Shown here in pieces: positions 1 to 8,846 of a DNA stretch of 64,000 nucleotides. Below the pieces are notes generated by a model. The model had not been told where the DNA came from, ran no database searches, and worked only from the letters and a program-made list of their open reading frames with translations. The translations under genes and the position numbers were made by a program. Source of the stretch: DATJGF01 sp035495315 (GTDB lineage Bacteria; Verrucomicrobiota; Verrucomicrobiia; Limisphaerales; UBA8199); the NCBI GenBank assembly GCA_035495315.1, contig DATJGF010000110.1, positions 1 through 64,000 on the forward strand, in the 5' to 3' direction. How positions within the stretch are numbered: the stretch's first letter is position 1; each line of letters begins with the position of its first letter.

Positions 1-2
1 CC

Positions 3-68
3 TCCGGCGTGGATTTTGCCAGCGCTTGGTCGCTGAGGCGAGGCATACACGAAGATGAAGACCCATAA
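3..68 (+). CDS. possible C-terminal end of an upstream gene (partial)
   Basis: One plus-strand frame is open from the window edge to a TAA at 66-68 and reads SGVDFASAWSLRRGIHEDEDP. The acidic tail and the position just before the sigma-factor gene would suit the end of a preceding gene. About 21 codons are too few for any identification, and the frame could be open by chance. Confidence 0.25.
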   Translation, partial: SGVDFASAWSLRRGIHEDEDP

Positions 69-140
69 ACTGCGAGTTCAACGCCCGGCTTTGGGATTCC
101 TCCGTTGCCTTCTCGGTAAGGGCTCATCACGCCATCCCTT

Positions 141-908
141 ATGAGCGACGCACCGTCGACTCGAGCGGATCAAGATTCATCAGCCGACACGCCTGACGAA
201 AGGCTGTTCCGCACGACCCACTGGAGCCAGGTCCTCGCCGCAGGGGATCAAAACTCCGCTCAGGGGCACGAAGCCTTGGCGCGGCTATGCCACACTTATT
301 GGGTACCCGTATACGCGTTTGTGCGCAGGTACGGCTATTCGCCTGACCAGACCAAAGATTTGACTCAGGATTTCTTCGCCGCGTTTCTCGAGAAGAATTC
401 CGTCGCCCGAGCGGTCCGGGAACGCGGCCGGTTTCGGTCTTTTCTGATGACTTCCGTCGCCAATTTCCTCCACGACGCGCACAGCCGAAGTATCGCGCAG
501 AAACGCGGCGGGGGCCGCCCGGTGCTGTCGTTGGACGATAAGGATGCCGAAGCTTCTTACCTCGCACATACCGCGGACGACCTTGATCCGGCCAAGCTGT
601 TTGAACTGCGCTGGGCGCTCACCGTGTTAGATCACGTGACCGAACAGCTTCGAGAAGACTATCTAAAACTAGGTCGCGCGGAGCTTTTTGATGCGCTCCA
701 GGCACACCTGTGGGGCGACACTGAATCCGTGCCATATCCGCAATTGGCTGAGAAACTGCAGATGACGGTAGCGAATCTCAAAATCACCGCACATCGCCTG
801 CGACAGAGTTACCGCACGAAGCTGCGCGAAGAGATTGCCCATACTGTTTCTCAGCCTGGCGAGGTGGACCACGAAGTTCGTTATCTTATGAAAGTGCTCA
901 GCCAGTAA
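141..908 (+). CDS. ECF-like RNA polymerase sigma factor
   Basis: 255-residue protein of the ECF-like sigma-70 type that is common in Planctomycetes and Verrucomicrobia. After about 20 variable residues comes the family start TTHWSQVL (25-32). Region 2 contains DLTQDFFAAFLEKN (about 73-86) and FRSFLMTSVANFLHD (about 98-112), the core-binding and -10-recognition part. A basic helix-turn-helix, region 4, lies near 203-238 (LAEKLQMTVANLKITAHRLRQ). It would direct RNA polymerase to a specific promoter set. The Ser/Thr kinase gene starts about 60 bases downstream on the same strand. This pairing recurs in these phyla and suggests the kinase signals through, or is expressed with, the sigma factor. 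The target promoters cannot be told from the window. Confidence 0.88.
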   Translation: MSDAPSTRADQDSSADTPDERLFRTTHWSQVLAAGDQNSAQGHEALARLCHTYWVPVYAFVRRYGYSPDQTKDLTQDFFAAFLEKNSVARAVRERGRFRSFLMTSVANFLHDAHSRSIAQKRGGGRPVLSLDDKDAEASYLAHTADDLDPAKLFELRWALTVLDHVTEQLREDYLKLGRAELFDALQAHLWGDTESVPYPQLAEKLQMTVANLKITAHRLRQSYRTKLREEIAHTVSQPGEVDHEVRYLMKVLSQ

Positions 909-970
909 TCCGGATTTATGTAACTTTGCGGCATCTTTCCCGTAATGCCTTAGTAACTGGCAACCGGTAC

Positions 971-3900
971 ATGTCTGCTCACATTCACCAACTTTGCCCA
1001 AGATGCGGTTCAGCTTTTATCCGCGCGTCAGGAGGCGTTTGCGCGCGGTGTCTGCTGGAGACCGCTCTGAGCGAGCCTGATGCGGCGTTGCTACCCAGCC
1101 CGTCTGAAGAGATTCAGATCGACGGCGACTCGTCCTTGGGTCGCGTCAGTCGCTACGAACTGCTTGAGGAAATTGCCCACGGTGGAATGGGCATCGTTTA
1201 CCGCGCCCGCGACACCGCTCTGAATCGTGTCGTCGCGCTCAAGTTGATGCTCGCCGGCCAGTTCGCCGGCGCGCGCGAAGTTAAACGATTCCGAGCCGAG
1301 GCTGAGGCCGCGGCGAGGCTCGATCATCCCAACATCGTTCCGATTTATGAGGTGGGCGAGCAGGACGGACGGCCATTTTTCAGCATGAAGTTCATGGATG
1401 GAGGCACGCTCACCGAGCGGCTGTCGACCGGTGGATCTCCGATCGATCTGCGTCAGGCTGCCGTCCTCCTGGCCAAGATCGCTCGCGCCGTTCATCACGC
1501 ACATCAACGCGCGGTCTTGCATCGCGACCTTAAGCCCGGAAACATCCTGCTCGACCAGCAAGGGGAACCGCACGTTAGTGACTTTGGCTTGGCCAAATGT
1601 CTCGATAGCACCGATGGCTTCACGATGACTGGCGCCATGCTCGGCTCCCCCAGCTACATGTCCCCCGAGCAAGCCGCCGGTCATGCCGATCAACTCACTA
1701 CCGCCTCGGATATTTATAGCCTCGGTGCTCTGTTTTATCAGCTCCTTACCGGTCGCCCTCCTTTTGAAGCTGCAACACCGTTAGCGACTTTGGAAAAAGT
1801 CGTCCGACAGGAGCCGCGCCTGCCTCGCACCCTCCGGCCGGGCCTCGATCCAGACCTTGAGACTATCTGCCTCAAATGCCTGGAAAAGGAACCCGCCCGG
1901 CGCTTCGGCTCGGCCGAGGCTTTGGCCGAAGATCTCGAACGCTGGCTGCGTCATGAACCAATTTTAGCCCGGCCGGCCGGCGCGCTCGACCGCATTACCA
2001 AATGGACTCAACGCAATCCGGGCACCGCAGCCCTCGTCACGCTATCGAGTCTGGCCGTTCTGGGCTTGTTGGTCGGCCAGACGATTATGAGTCTTCGGCT
2101 CAGCCGGGCCAATACCAAGGCTCAGGCCACCAATGAGCGGCTCGCGCGCAGCGTTTATGAATCCCGTTGGCGACAAGCTGACGATGCTGCCCGCGCAGAC
2201 GAACGCGGTGAAGCGATCGCCAGGTTCAGCAAGTTTCTTCGTGAAAATCCCAGCGACTCTACCGCCGCTGCCCGCCTGCTTTCATTGCTTTCAACTTGCA
2301 ATTTTCCAGTCTTGCTCGTTCCGCCGATGCTTCATGAAACCACGGTGGTGGCTTTGGATTTCAATCGAACCGGGGATCGACTGGCTACTGCTTCTTCTGG
2401 AGGGGTAGCCCGCCTCTGGAACGTGGAGTCGGGCAAACTGGAGGTCGAGCTCAAACACCCGGCAGAGCTCACCCATTGTGTCCTTTGCGGCCAGGGCGAT
2501 CTCCGACTCCTGACTCTCACCAAAGATGCCAAAGCACGCTTATGGGATCTTGGTAACAAGCAGCTCATCCTGGAAGCAGAGTCTGCTCCATTGGATAAAG
2601 TCCAGTGGTCACGTCATGTGGTGCCAACCAGGGACCACGGCCGAATTGCACTCAAACTTGATGCGCGTGTTCTAGGGGTGTTGGACGCCAACTCTGGCGC
2701 ATGGCTCAAACCGCTACTGAGAATGCCAACCGAGATTTCCCTTTATGCAATGTCCGCCGACGGCCGGCTCCTGGCGATCGCCTCATCCTCGCAACTTCAG
2801 CTTTACAAGGTCGGGAGCGATCAACCTTTATTCGCGCCTGTAGCGTTATCCGCCACGCCTGACGACCTTCAGTTCTCCGACGATGCCCATTGGCTGGCAT
2901 GTTTGTCCCACGACAAGATCCGCTTAATGAACACCTTGACCGGAGTAAGCGAGCCCGATTTCAACACCAAAGCTGTACAGATTGCGTTCCTTGGCAAGTC
3001 CGACCGGCTGATCATAAGTAGCGCTTACTCGGGGTCGCCACTGGAAGTTATCGATCCCCATACGGGCAGGGAGTGCGGTTCTCCTTTCGGCCAGCCGGAG
3101 TTCGATGCCCAATCGCATGGGCCATTGCTCTTTTCATACAAAAATACCGGCCCTGCATTGCCCAGCCGGTTGGCTCTTTTGGATCCCGCTAACGGACGGT
3201 TCCAAACGGAGCTCTTTATCCATGGTGGTCCGATCTCCGCCGAAAAATTCAGTCCTAACGGGCGGATCGTTGCCACCGCTTCCCAGGATCGCACCGTTCG
3301 ACTCTGGTCTGTCCAAATGCGACCAGCCGAACCACTGAACTTGCCGGTCGGCTCCGAAGTCTATGAGGCACAATGGAGCCCCGCAGGCGATCGCATCCTC
3401 TCCTCGTCAGGCATTAGCAGCGGCCAAGTGCGGCTTTGGGATGCACGAACTGGCGCCACGCTTCAATTACTCGCCAACCTCGATGGCGTAATCTTTTGGG
3501 CGCAGTGGGCGCCCGATGGCAAGCGATTCGCGACCGCCGCTGTCAATGGCACAGCCCGCATTTGGGACGCGCAAACCGGCCAACCAGTGTCAGGTTCTCT
3601 TCGACACGAGTCCTCGTTGGAGCACTGCGCGTTCTCTCCCGGTGGCGAGTGGCTCGCTACTGCAGCCGATGACCATACTGTGCGACTATGGGACGGCCAC
3701 TCCGGGAAACCCATTGGCGAGCCGTTGCTGCACCCGAACGCTCCGCTCAAAATAAGCTTCAGTTCCGACGGCCACCGCCTCGCGACTGGGTGCATCGATG
3801 GAAGCATTTGTGTGTGGTCGGTACCCGATGGCCGACTGGTTGTTGGCCCATTGCACCACGGCGGCATCTGCTGGGTCGCCGCGTTCAGTCCGGATGACCA

Positions 3901-4558
3901 TCGCCTGGTATCCGCTTCCTCAGACAGCACCGCGCAGATCTGGGATGCCGCCACGGGCCAACCACTCCTGCCTCCCTTTCGCCATGAAGGCCCCGTCCTT
4001 TGGGCCAGTTTCAGCCCCGACGGACGCGCGATTGCCACCAGCACCGAATTCGGCACCACTCGCGTCTGGGATTCGGCGACTGGCCAACTGCTCTCTGCAC
4101 CGGTTCGGCAGCCCGGCAAGGTTTGGTATGTCAAATGGAGTTCGGACGGACGTTTTCTCGTCACTACCTGCACCGATGGTTCGGCGCGCCTCTGGGACGC
4201 TTTCACCGGTCACCTCGTCGCCGAACCTCTCTCCCATACAGCCGAACTCCGCCGCGCCGATTTCAGCCCCGATGGTCAGCGCCTCCTGACAACTGGCTAC
4301 GACGGTACCATCAAGATTTGGGATCTAACCCTCCTGCGGCCTCCGCTGCCGGTTCCCGTGTGGTTAAGCGATCTCGCCGAATCGCTCGTCGGAAAACGAA
4401 TTGGGCCAAAGGATTCCGTCGAGTCTGTCCCGGGCAACAGCTTTGACCTGATTAAGACTCGAATTCAGCAAGTCAATCAGAACGACTACTACGCACGCTG
4501 GGCCCATTGGCTTCTTCATGAGCGCTTCGAACAGCCGGTGAAACCGTTTCAGCCGTAA
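971..4558 (+). CDS. Ser/Thr protein kinase with zinc ribbon and C-terminal WD40 repeats
   Basis: About 1195 residues from the ATG at 971. A TTG at 926 would add 15 residues but lies ahead of the conserved start. Order of parts: a short zinc ribbon (CPRCG ... CARC, about residues 9-27); a Hanks-type kinase domain, about 60-330, with glycine loop HGGMGIVYRARD, ALKLM lysine, HRDLKPGN catalytic loop (near 185), DFGLAK and a SPSYMSPEQ activation segment; one membrane helix near 350-372; then WD40 repeats from about 450 to 1123, at least ten, many ending in LWD or IWD. The kinase is therefore probably cytoplasmic with a membrane-anchored propeller beyond the helix. All catalytic motifs are present, so it should be active. 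It follows the sigma-factor gene on the same strand. The substrate is unknown. Confidence 0.9.
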   Translation: MSAHIHQLCPRCGSAFIRASGGVCARCLLETALSEPDAALLPSPSEEIQIDGDSSLGRVSRYELLEEIAHGGMGIVYRARDTALNRVVALKLMLAGQFAGAREVKRFRAEAEAAARLDHPNIVPIYEVGEQDGRPFFSMKFMDGGTLTERLSTGGSPIDLRQAAVLLAKIARAVHHAHQRAVLHRDLKPGNILLDQQGEPHVSDFGLAKCLDSTDGFTMTGAMLGSPSYMSPEQAAGHADQLTTASDIYSLGALFYQLLTGRPPFEAATPLATLEKVVRQEPRLPRTLRPGLDPDLETICLKCLEKEPARRFGSAEALAEDLERWLRHEPILARPAGALDRITKWTQRNPGTAALVTLSSLAVLGLLVGQTIMSLRLSRANTKAQATNERLARSVYESRWRQADDAARADERGEAIARFSKFLRENPSDSTAAARLLSLLSTCNFPVLLVPPMLHETTVVALDFNRTGDRLATASSGGVARLWNVESGKLEVELKHPAELTHCVLCGQGDLRLLTLTKDAKARLWDLGNKQLILEAESAPLDKVQWSRHVVPTRDHGRIALKLDARVLGVLDANSGAWLKPLLRMPTEISLYAMSADGRLLAIASSSQLQLYKVGSDQPLFAPVALSATPDDLQFSDDAHWLACLSHDKIRLMNTLTGVSEPDFNTKAVQIAFLGKSDRLIISSAYSGSPLEVIDPHTGRECGSPFGQPEFDAQSHGPLLFSYKNTGPALPSRLALLDPANGRFQTELFIHGGPISAEKFSPNGRIVATASQDRTVRLWSVQMRPAEPLNLPVGSEVYEAQWSPAGDRILSSSGISSGQVRLWDARTGATLQLLANLDGVIFWAQWAPDGKRFATAAVNGTARIWDAQTGQPVSGSLRHESSLEHCAFSPGGEWLATAADDHTVRLWDGHSGKPIGEPLLHPNAPLKISFSSDGHRLATGCIDGSICVWSVPDGRLVVGPLHHGGICWVAAFSPDDHRLVSASSDSTAQIWDAATGQPLLPPFRHEGPVLWASFSPDGRAIATSTEFGTTRVWDSATGQLLSAPVRQPGKVWYVKWSSDGRFLVTTCTDGSARLWDAFTGHLVAEPLSHTAELRRADFSPDGQRLLTTGYDGTIKIWDLTLLRPPLPVPVWLSDLAESLVGKRIGPKDSVESVPGNSFDLIKTRIQQVNQNDYYARWAHWLLHERFEQPVKPFQP

Positions 4559-4582
4559 CGGTCCGCAAATTAATGACTTTTT

Positions 4583-4660
4583 CGGAAGCCCGAGCTCCGC
4601 GAGGCCGCCAGAAAACGCTTTTTGACCAGAAATTGGGGCGTCGCGGAGCTCGGCCTTCCG
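4583..4660. repeat. palindromic repeat between convergent genes
   Basis: Two 20-base arms, at 4583-4602 and 4641-4660, are reverse complements with one mismatch. The left arm begins CGGAAGCCCGAGCTCC. The loop is 38 bases. The element fills most of the gap between the convergent kinase gene and the secreted-protein gene. It could act as a bidirectional terminator structure, but there is no clean T tract after either arm, so a REP-like dispersed element is more likely. Confidence 0.65.
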
Positions 4661-4712
4661 ATTTATTTGCCGCGTTCTAATGCAATAAATTTTGCGCTAA
4701 CCGCCTATCCCC

Positions 4713-5234
4713 TCAGCGGCCAGGCTTCATGTCGGCAACGAGTAGATAATTGCCTAAAGCATCGGCGACAACCCATTTGGCGACATCCGCCGGATCATCC
4801 AGCATTGCCAAGGAGACAACATGTTGACTGACCAGGGCCTCGGTCTGTTGGGCATTACTCGTGGTTTTTGTGTTAAAGGTCGTATCGCGGTCGGGTCCTG
4901 CAGTCGGGTCGATAATCGCGAACTTCGCCAGGGGCTCAAAGGTTCGGTCAGAGGCCCGCACGATTCCAACCAGGTAATCCCCTGCAGTAAAGCCGCGCAG
5001 ATTCAGCGAGAGCATCGCCGGGCGGTTAGTTGAACCAAATCCGGATAGAAAAATGGCGGAGCCTTCGGCACCAAACGGAGCTATGGACGTGCGCGCGAGC
5101 AAAACCGGTCCTTTAGGCGTGGATGGAGCGGGTTTAGATCGAATTGATGATGGCTCAGGAGACTGGGCGGCTAAAGACCGCAGACCAAGCCCCAGCACCA
5201 ATACCCCAACGCATGCCCTGACTCGATATTGCAT
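4713..5234 (-). CDS. secreted protein of unknown function
   Basis: 173 residues from the ATG at 5234. The N-terminus MQYRVRACVGVLVLGLGLRSLAAQ looks like a cleavable signal peptide ending at AAQ. In-frame upstream starts exist (for example an ATG at 5276), but they would extend the protein into repeat sequence. The mature part is Ser/Pro-rich at first and then reads like a beta-sandwich with hydrophobic stretches (GSAIFLSGFG, MLSLNLRGFTAGDYLVGIV). There is no cysteine pair, membrane helix or recognisable catalytic motif. I do not recognise the family. Convergent with the kinase gene; upstream lies a long repeat-rich gap. Confidence 0.6.
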   Translation of the reverse strand: MQYRVRACVGVLVLGLGLRSLAAQSPEPSSIRSKPAPSTPKGPVLLARTSIAPFGAEGSAIFLSGFGSTNRPAMLSLNLRGFTAGDYLVGIVRASDRTFEPLAKFAIIDPTAGPDRDTTFNTKTTSNAQQTEALVSQHVVSLAMLDDPADVAKWVVADALGNYLLVADMKPGR

Positions 5235-5284
5235 AAAACATCTAACAAAGGGGACACTACTACCGCCCGCTTTCATGCCGCCGA

Positions 5285-5388
5285 GCATTGAACAGCTGAA
5301 CTTCGAACATTGAACGCTGAACAAAAACCGACCCTGGAAGCTGGTTCAAAGTTCGAGGCTCAGCGTTCGAAGTTCAATGTTCATTTTG
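5285..5388. repeat. GTTCAA-type inverted repeat, copy 1
   Basis: The left part (5285-5325) is built of units such as GAACATTGAAC and GCTGAAC. The right part (about 5345-5388) carries the complement (GTTCGAGG, CAGCGTTCGAAGTTCAATG). Together they form an imperfect inverted repeat around a short loop. A second element of the same design lies at 54050-54175. It looks like a REP or miniature palindromic element and is non-coding. Confidence 0.65.
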
Positions 5389-6060
5389 CCGCTTTACACT
5401 CTCTCCCCTTGAACTTTACACGGCCCTCTGTCGGGCAGGCAATGGGGCAAAGGTCCCCGGTCAAAGCGCAAAGGTATGGCAGCGAAGGTGCCGGTGAAAG
5501 AGCTTCGGCGAACCAAGCGGCTGCACTGGGCGCGGACTGGCTTCCAGGCAGCGCGAGCAAGGGGTGGAGAGTTGGGGACCGAACCTGACAACGAACCGGA
5601 ACTCGATGGGACCGCGGAGATGGGACAGATTGTGGGGCGTTACGGGAGTTGCGAGACTCTTATTCTCATGTACAGCAGAGCTCATATGCTAATGTTCGCC
5701 ACGCCCACTGTTCTCGCCACTGGGACATTCCTAGGGGCTGTGGGTTTCGAATTTCGAATTTGCCTTGGTTCGGAACTACCCATGGAGCGGTTATTGTGGA
5801 ATTGGGACTAGAAATTAGGATTAGGATTAGGAGCAGAAGTAGGAGTAAAGGGAAGATGCCCTCACCCAGCCAACTCTTCCCCTGGGGTTTCTGGGGGAAA
5901 GAGGCCGATACCAGACCGGGTGAGGGCTAAACTGATTCGGCGTCTTTTGAGGTTGGAGGTGTGGCGCCGGGAATTGTTCCCGATTTTTTGCTTTTGGGTT
6001 TGTTTTAGCGTCCGGATTGCGATATTCGGGGCCAGGTGATCGTCAAGTATTAGAGCGTCT
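5389..6060. other. gene-free region with short repeats
   Basis: About 670 bases with no convincing gene. The short open frames in it lack family features or plausible starts. It holds a degenerate GGATTA/GGAGTA short-repeat tract at about 5806-5850 and a long hairpin at 5858-5927. The last 120 bases lead to the CE15 lipoprotein and probably hold its promoter, but I see no clear -35/-10 pair. Confidence 0.5.
5858..5927. repeat. CCCTCACCC-type hairpin element
   Basis: Outer arms GCCCTCACCC (5858-5867) and GGGTGAGGGC (5918-5927) are perfect reverse complements. An inner pair of CTCTTCCCC-like and GGGGGAAAGAG-like arms continues the stem. The CCCTC/GAGGG composition matches the elements embedded in coding sequence at 13984-14010 and 37554-37575. 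Probably a dispersed palindromic repeat. Confidence 0.65.
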
Positions 6061-7353
6061 ATGGACCCTAAAACCAGGTTCGGGAGTTTCATCATTTTGA
6101 CCGTGCTGCTGGCGGGTTGCGCCACCCCTCCGGTGGAATATTCCTTCGCCGAGGTCTCGGATCTGACGCCAAGACCAGAGATGCCCGACCCGCTGATGAT
6201 GCAAAACGGGGACAAGGTTTCCTCTCGACTCCATTGGGTGAAAACCAGAAGACCCGAGCTGAAAGCGCTGTTTGAACACTACATGTATGGGAAAATCCCG
6301 CCGAAGCCGGCCCACCTGAACGTCCAGGTGCTGGGGCAATTTAGCGATTTTCTTGAAGGCAAGGCGACGTTGAAGCTGCTGCGGCTGGAAACCGGCGAGA
6401 CAAAAGCTCCAAAAATTGACCTGATGTTAGTTGTCCCCAATCAGAAATCAGCTCCGGCGCCGGTTTTTTTGGCGTTGAATTTCTGTGGAAACCAGGGTTT
6501 AACGGCCGACCCACGCGTGCCACTGGCCCGTGGCTGGATGTATGAGTGGGGAACTGGGGTAACAAACCACGTCGCAACCGAGGCATCGCGTGGCGCGCAA
6601 GAAGCGAATTGGCCGCTTAAACGCATTGTCGAGCGGGGTTACGCCCTGGCCTCCTTTTATAACGGTGATGTCGATTCCGATCGGCAGGACGTTAGCGATG
6701 GCTTATATGACTGGTTGGCAGACGATGACCCGGGAAAAAACAACCCGACGAATCGCGGCAGCATCGCTGCCTGGGCCTGGGGTTTTCAGCGCTGTGTCGA
6801 TTACCTTGTTCAGGATTCCGACCTGGAGCCGGAAAAGATCGCCGCCTTGGGCCACTCAAGAAACGGCAAGGCCGCCTTGCTAGCCGCCGCATTCGACGAA
6901 CGGATTGCAATCGCGTTCCCACATCAGGCGGGTTGCGGTGGCAGCGCGCCAAGCCGCGGCAAAATCGGAGAGTCAGTCAAAGCGATTAATGATCACTTTC
7001 CGCATTGGTTCAATGCGGAGTTTAAAAAGTTCAACGACAAGCCTCAGCTTTTACCTTTCGACCAGAACTGTCTTGTGGCTTTGTGCGCGCCGCGCGCAGT
7101 GTTGTTTTCGGCTGCGGAAGGAGACCAATGGGCGAATCCGGACGGTCAATTCGAAGTCCTCAAGGCCGCCGATCCCGTCTATGGTTTTCTCGGCGTACCC
7201 GGCTTAGGCGCTGAGCGCAAGCCTGGCCTGGGCCAGCTCGTCGGTGCCCGCCTGGGCTACTATATCCGCGAGGGCAAACACTCAATGACCGCAAACGATT
7301 GGGAGATTTTCATGGATTTTGCCGATAAACAGTTTGGGCGGGGCCAGCGTTAA
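6061..7353 (+). CDS. glucuronoyl esterase-like lipoprotein (CE15 family)
   Basis: 430 residues. A lipoprotein signal with lipobox LLAGC (Cys near 20) predicts a lipid-anchored envelope protein. The rest is an alpha/beta hydrolase of the carbohydrate esterase 15 type. The nucleophile elbow is GHSRNGK with Ser266, matching the family's G-x-S-R-x-G-K, and the likely catalytic histidine is His407 in EGKHSMTANDW. Where fungal enzymes have a glutamate (ESG), this one has HQAGCGG, as in many bacterial members. CE15 enzymes split the ester between glucuronic acid on xylan and lignin alcohols, so a role in plant-polymer breakdown is inferred. The gene ends 53 bases before argJ on the same strand, with no functional link evident. 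CE15 assignment is fairly secure; the substrate is not. Confidence 0.85.
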   Translation: MDPKTRFGSFIILTVLLAGCATPPVEYSFAEVSDLTPRPEMPDPLMMQNGDKVSSRLHWVKTRRPELKALFEHYMYGKIPPKPAHLNVQVLGQFSDFLEGKATLKLLRLETGETKAPKIDLMLVVPNQKSAPAPVFLALNFCGNQGLTADPRVPLARGWMYEWGTGVTNHVATEASRGAQEANWPLKRIVERGYALASFYNGDVDSDRQDVSDGLYDWLADDDPGKNNPTNRGSIAAWAWGFQRCVDYLVQDSDLEPEKIAALGHSRNGKAALLAAAFDERIAIAFPHQAGCGGSAPSRGKIGESVKAINDHFPHWFNAEFKKFNDKPQLLPFDQNCLVALCAPRAVLFSAAEGDQWANPDGQFEVLKAADPVYGFLGVPGLGAERKPGLGQLVGARLGYYIREGKHSMTANDWEIFMDFADKQFGRGQR

Positions 7354-7406
7354 ATCCTGAAATCGTTAGAACGAGCACGACAAAGAGTAGAACCAAGAAA
7401 AGATTA

Positions 7407-8783
7407 ATGACGGTTAAATTGAGGCAAGTTGTGGGAGGTGTGGTTGCGCCGAAAGGGTTTAAAGCAGCTGGCGTGTTTTGTGACATCAAACGTCTGGGCA
7501 CCGGCAAAGGTTCCGATAAAGGCCAAAAACGAGACCTGGCACTTCTGTTATCCGAGACCCCGGCGACGGTTGCGGGCATGTTCACAACCAACCAGGTTTG
7601 CGCTGCGCCGGTAAAGGTCTGCTTGCAGCGTGTTAAGCGGGGCCGGGCCCAGGCGATCGTGATCAATTCCGGCAATGCTAACGCTTGCACGGGAAGACAG
7701 GGCCTAAATGATGCTATTAAAATGGTGCGCTTTACCGAGAAGGCGCTAGCGCTATCGCAAGGCACCGCTCTGGTCGGGTCAACCGGCCGGATCGGAATCA
7801 ATTTGCCGATGGATAATGTGCAGGCCGGGATTATCGAAGCAGCCACCGAATTGGGCTCTACGGTCGATCACGGAAATCGGGCCGCGGAAGCGATCATGAC
7901 GAGCGACACGCGCTCGAAGCAGGTCGCAGTGGAGTTTGATGTGCGCGGCCTCCCGGTGCGCATCGGCGGCATGTGTAAAGGAGCGGGCATGATTCAACCC
8001 GGCATGAGCGCGACCGGGGCGCGTCCCCCGGCGACCCCGCTCCATGCCACCATGCTTTGCTTTCTGACCAGCGATGCCGCGGTTGAAGCGAAAATACTGC
8101 ACGCGGCTCTGAACGAAGCGGTGGCCAAAAGCTTCAATCGAATCACTGTCGATGGAGACATGAGCACGAATGACACCGTGCTTTTGCTGGCGAACGGACT
8201 ATCTCAACCGCCCAAAGTCCAAAGTCCAAAGTCCAAGCTCCAAAACTCAATTCCGGAGCCGATCATCAAGAGTCGAAAGTCGCAGGAATTTCAAATATTT
8301 CAGGCAGCGCTGGAGTTTGTCTGTCTCGAATTGGCCAAGATGATTGTCCGCGATGGAGAAGGGGTTTCGCGCTTCGTTACGGTGCGAGTCAGCGGTGCCC
8401 GATCGTTTGGCGAGGCCGACGCCGCGGCGCGGGCCATTGCCAATAGCGCCCTGGTCAAGACGAGTTGGCACGGAGGCGACCCGAATTGGGGCAGAATCAT
8501 CGATGCGCTCGGCTACAGTTCTGCACGGGTGATCGAGGAAAAGGTCGACATCGGCTACAGCGCTCCCGGGACCAAAAGAGTGCTTTGGAGCCTCAAACGG
8601 GGTCAACCGACGAAAGCGACTTTTAAAGAACTCTGCACGGCCGTTGCATCGCCCGAATTCGATTTGCACATCAATCTCAACCTGGGCAAATCGGGCGCGC
8701 TGATTTACGCAGCCGATTTGACCGAGGCATATGTGGAATTTAACAAGGGCGATGTGAGCGATCCTGGGTCGCTGGGAGGATAA
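7407..8783 (+). CDS. argJ: bifunctional ornithine acetyltransferase / N-acetylglutamate synthase
   Basis: 458 residues, longer than the usual 390-410. ArgJ makes N-acetylglutamate and recycles the acetyl group from N-acetylornithine in arginine synthesis. Visible family signatures are INSGNANACTG (about 90-100), STGRIG, KGAGMIQP (191-198), the self-cleavage site HAT|ML with nucleophile Thr215, and the C-terminal HGGDPNWGRI. Two insertions account for the extra length. About 13 residues (SATGARPPATPLH, 201-213) separate the PGM loop from the cleavage threonine. About 25-30 residues near 266-295 are encoded by a CCAAAGT-type repeat. Both keep the frame, so the gene may still be functional. argB follows 63 bases later, an arginine operon. 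Confidence 0.95.
   Translation: MTVKLRQVVGGVVAPKGFKAAGVFCDIKRLGTGKGSDKGQKRDLALLLSETPATVAGMFTTNQVCAAPVKVCLQRVKRGRAQAIVINSGNANACTGRQGLNDAIKMVRFTEKALALSQGTALVGSTGRIGINLPMDNVQAGIIEAATELGSTVDHGNRAAEAIMTSDTRSKQVAVEFDVRGLPVRIGGMCKGAGMIQPGMSATGARPPATPLHATMLCFLTSDAAVEAKILHAALNEAVAKSFNRITVDGDMSTNDTVLLLANGLSQPPKVQSPKSKLQNSIPEPIIKSRKSQEFQIFQAALEFVCLELAKMIVRDGEGVSRFVTVRVSGARSFGEADAAARAIANSALVKTSWHGGDPNWGRIIDALGYSSARVIEEKVDIGYSAPGTKRVLWSLKRGQPTKATFKELCTAVASPEFDLHINLNLGKSGALIYAADLTEAYVEFNKGDVSDPGSLGG
8209..8290 (+). repeat. CCAAAGT short tandem repeat inside argJ
   Basis: Repeats of CCAAAGT / AAGTCCA begin at about 8211 and decay through CCAAGCTCCAAAACTC towards GAGTCGAAAGTCG. The encoded stretch PPKVQSPKSKLQNS interrupts an otherwise normal ArgJ sequence between ANGL and AALEF. 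A similar AAGTCCAAAGTCC tract lies at 55184-55204. It appears to be an in-frame insertion of a dispersed repeat. Confidence 0.7.
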
Positions 8784-8846
8784 TTATCCCACATTCCGAG
8801 GCCCGAAGTCCGAAATGCGAAATACAAAAATCTAAGCTCTCAACTG

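Noticed and set aside
1091..1693. Long antisense frame inside the kinase gene
   Set aside because: Shadow of GC-rich coding sequence on the other strand; no signal or motif.
5476..5811. Open frame of 111 codons in the 5.4-6.0 kb gap
   Set aside because: No signal, motif or plausible start. It runs through repeat-rich sequence and overlaps other equally long frames.
5806..5850. GGATTAGGATTA tract resembling telomeric repeats
   Set aside because: Only two to three degenerate units inside a circular-chromosome-type bacterial region; simple slippage is enough.
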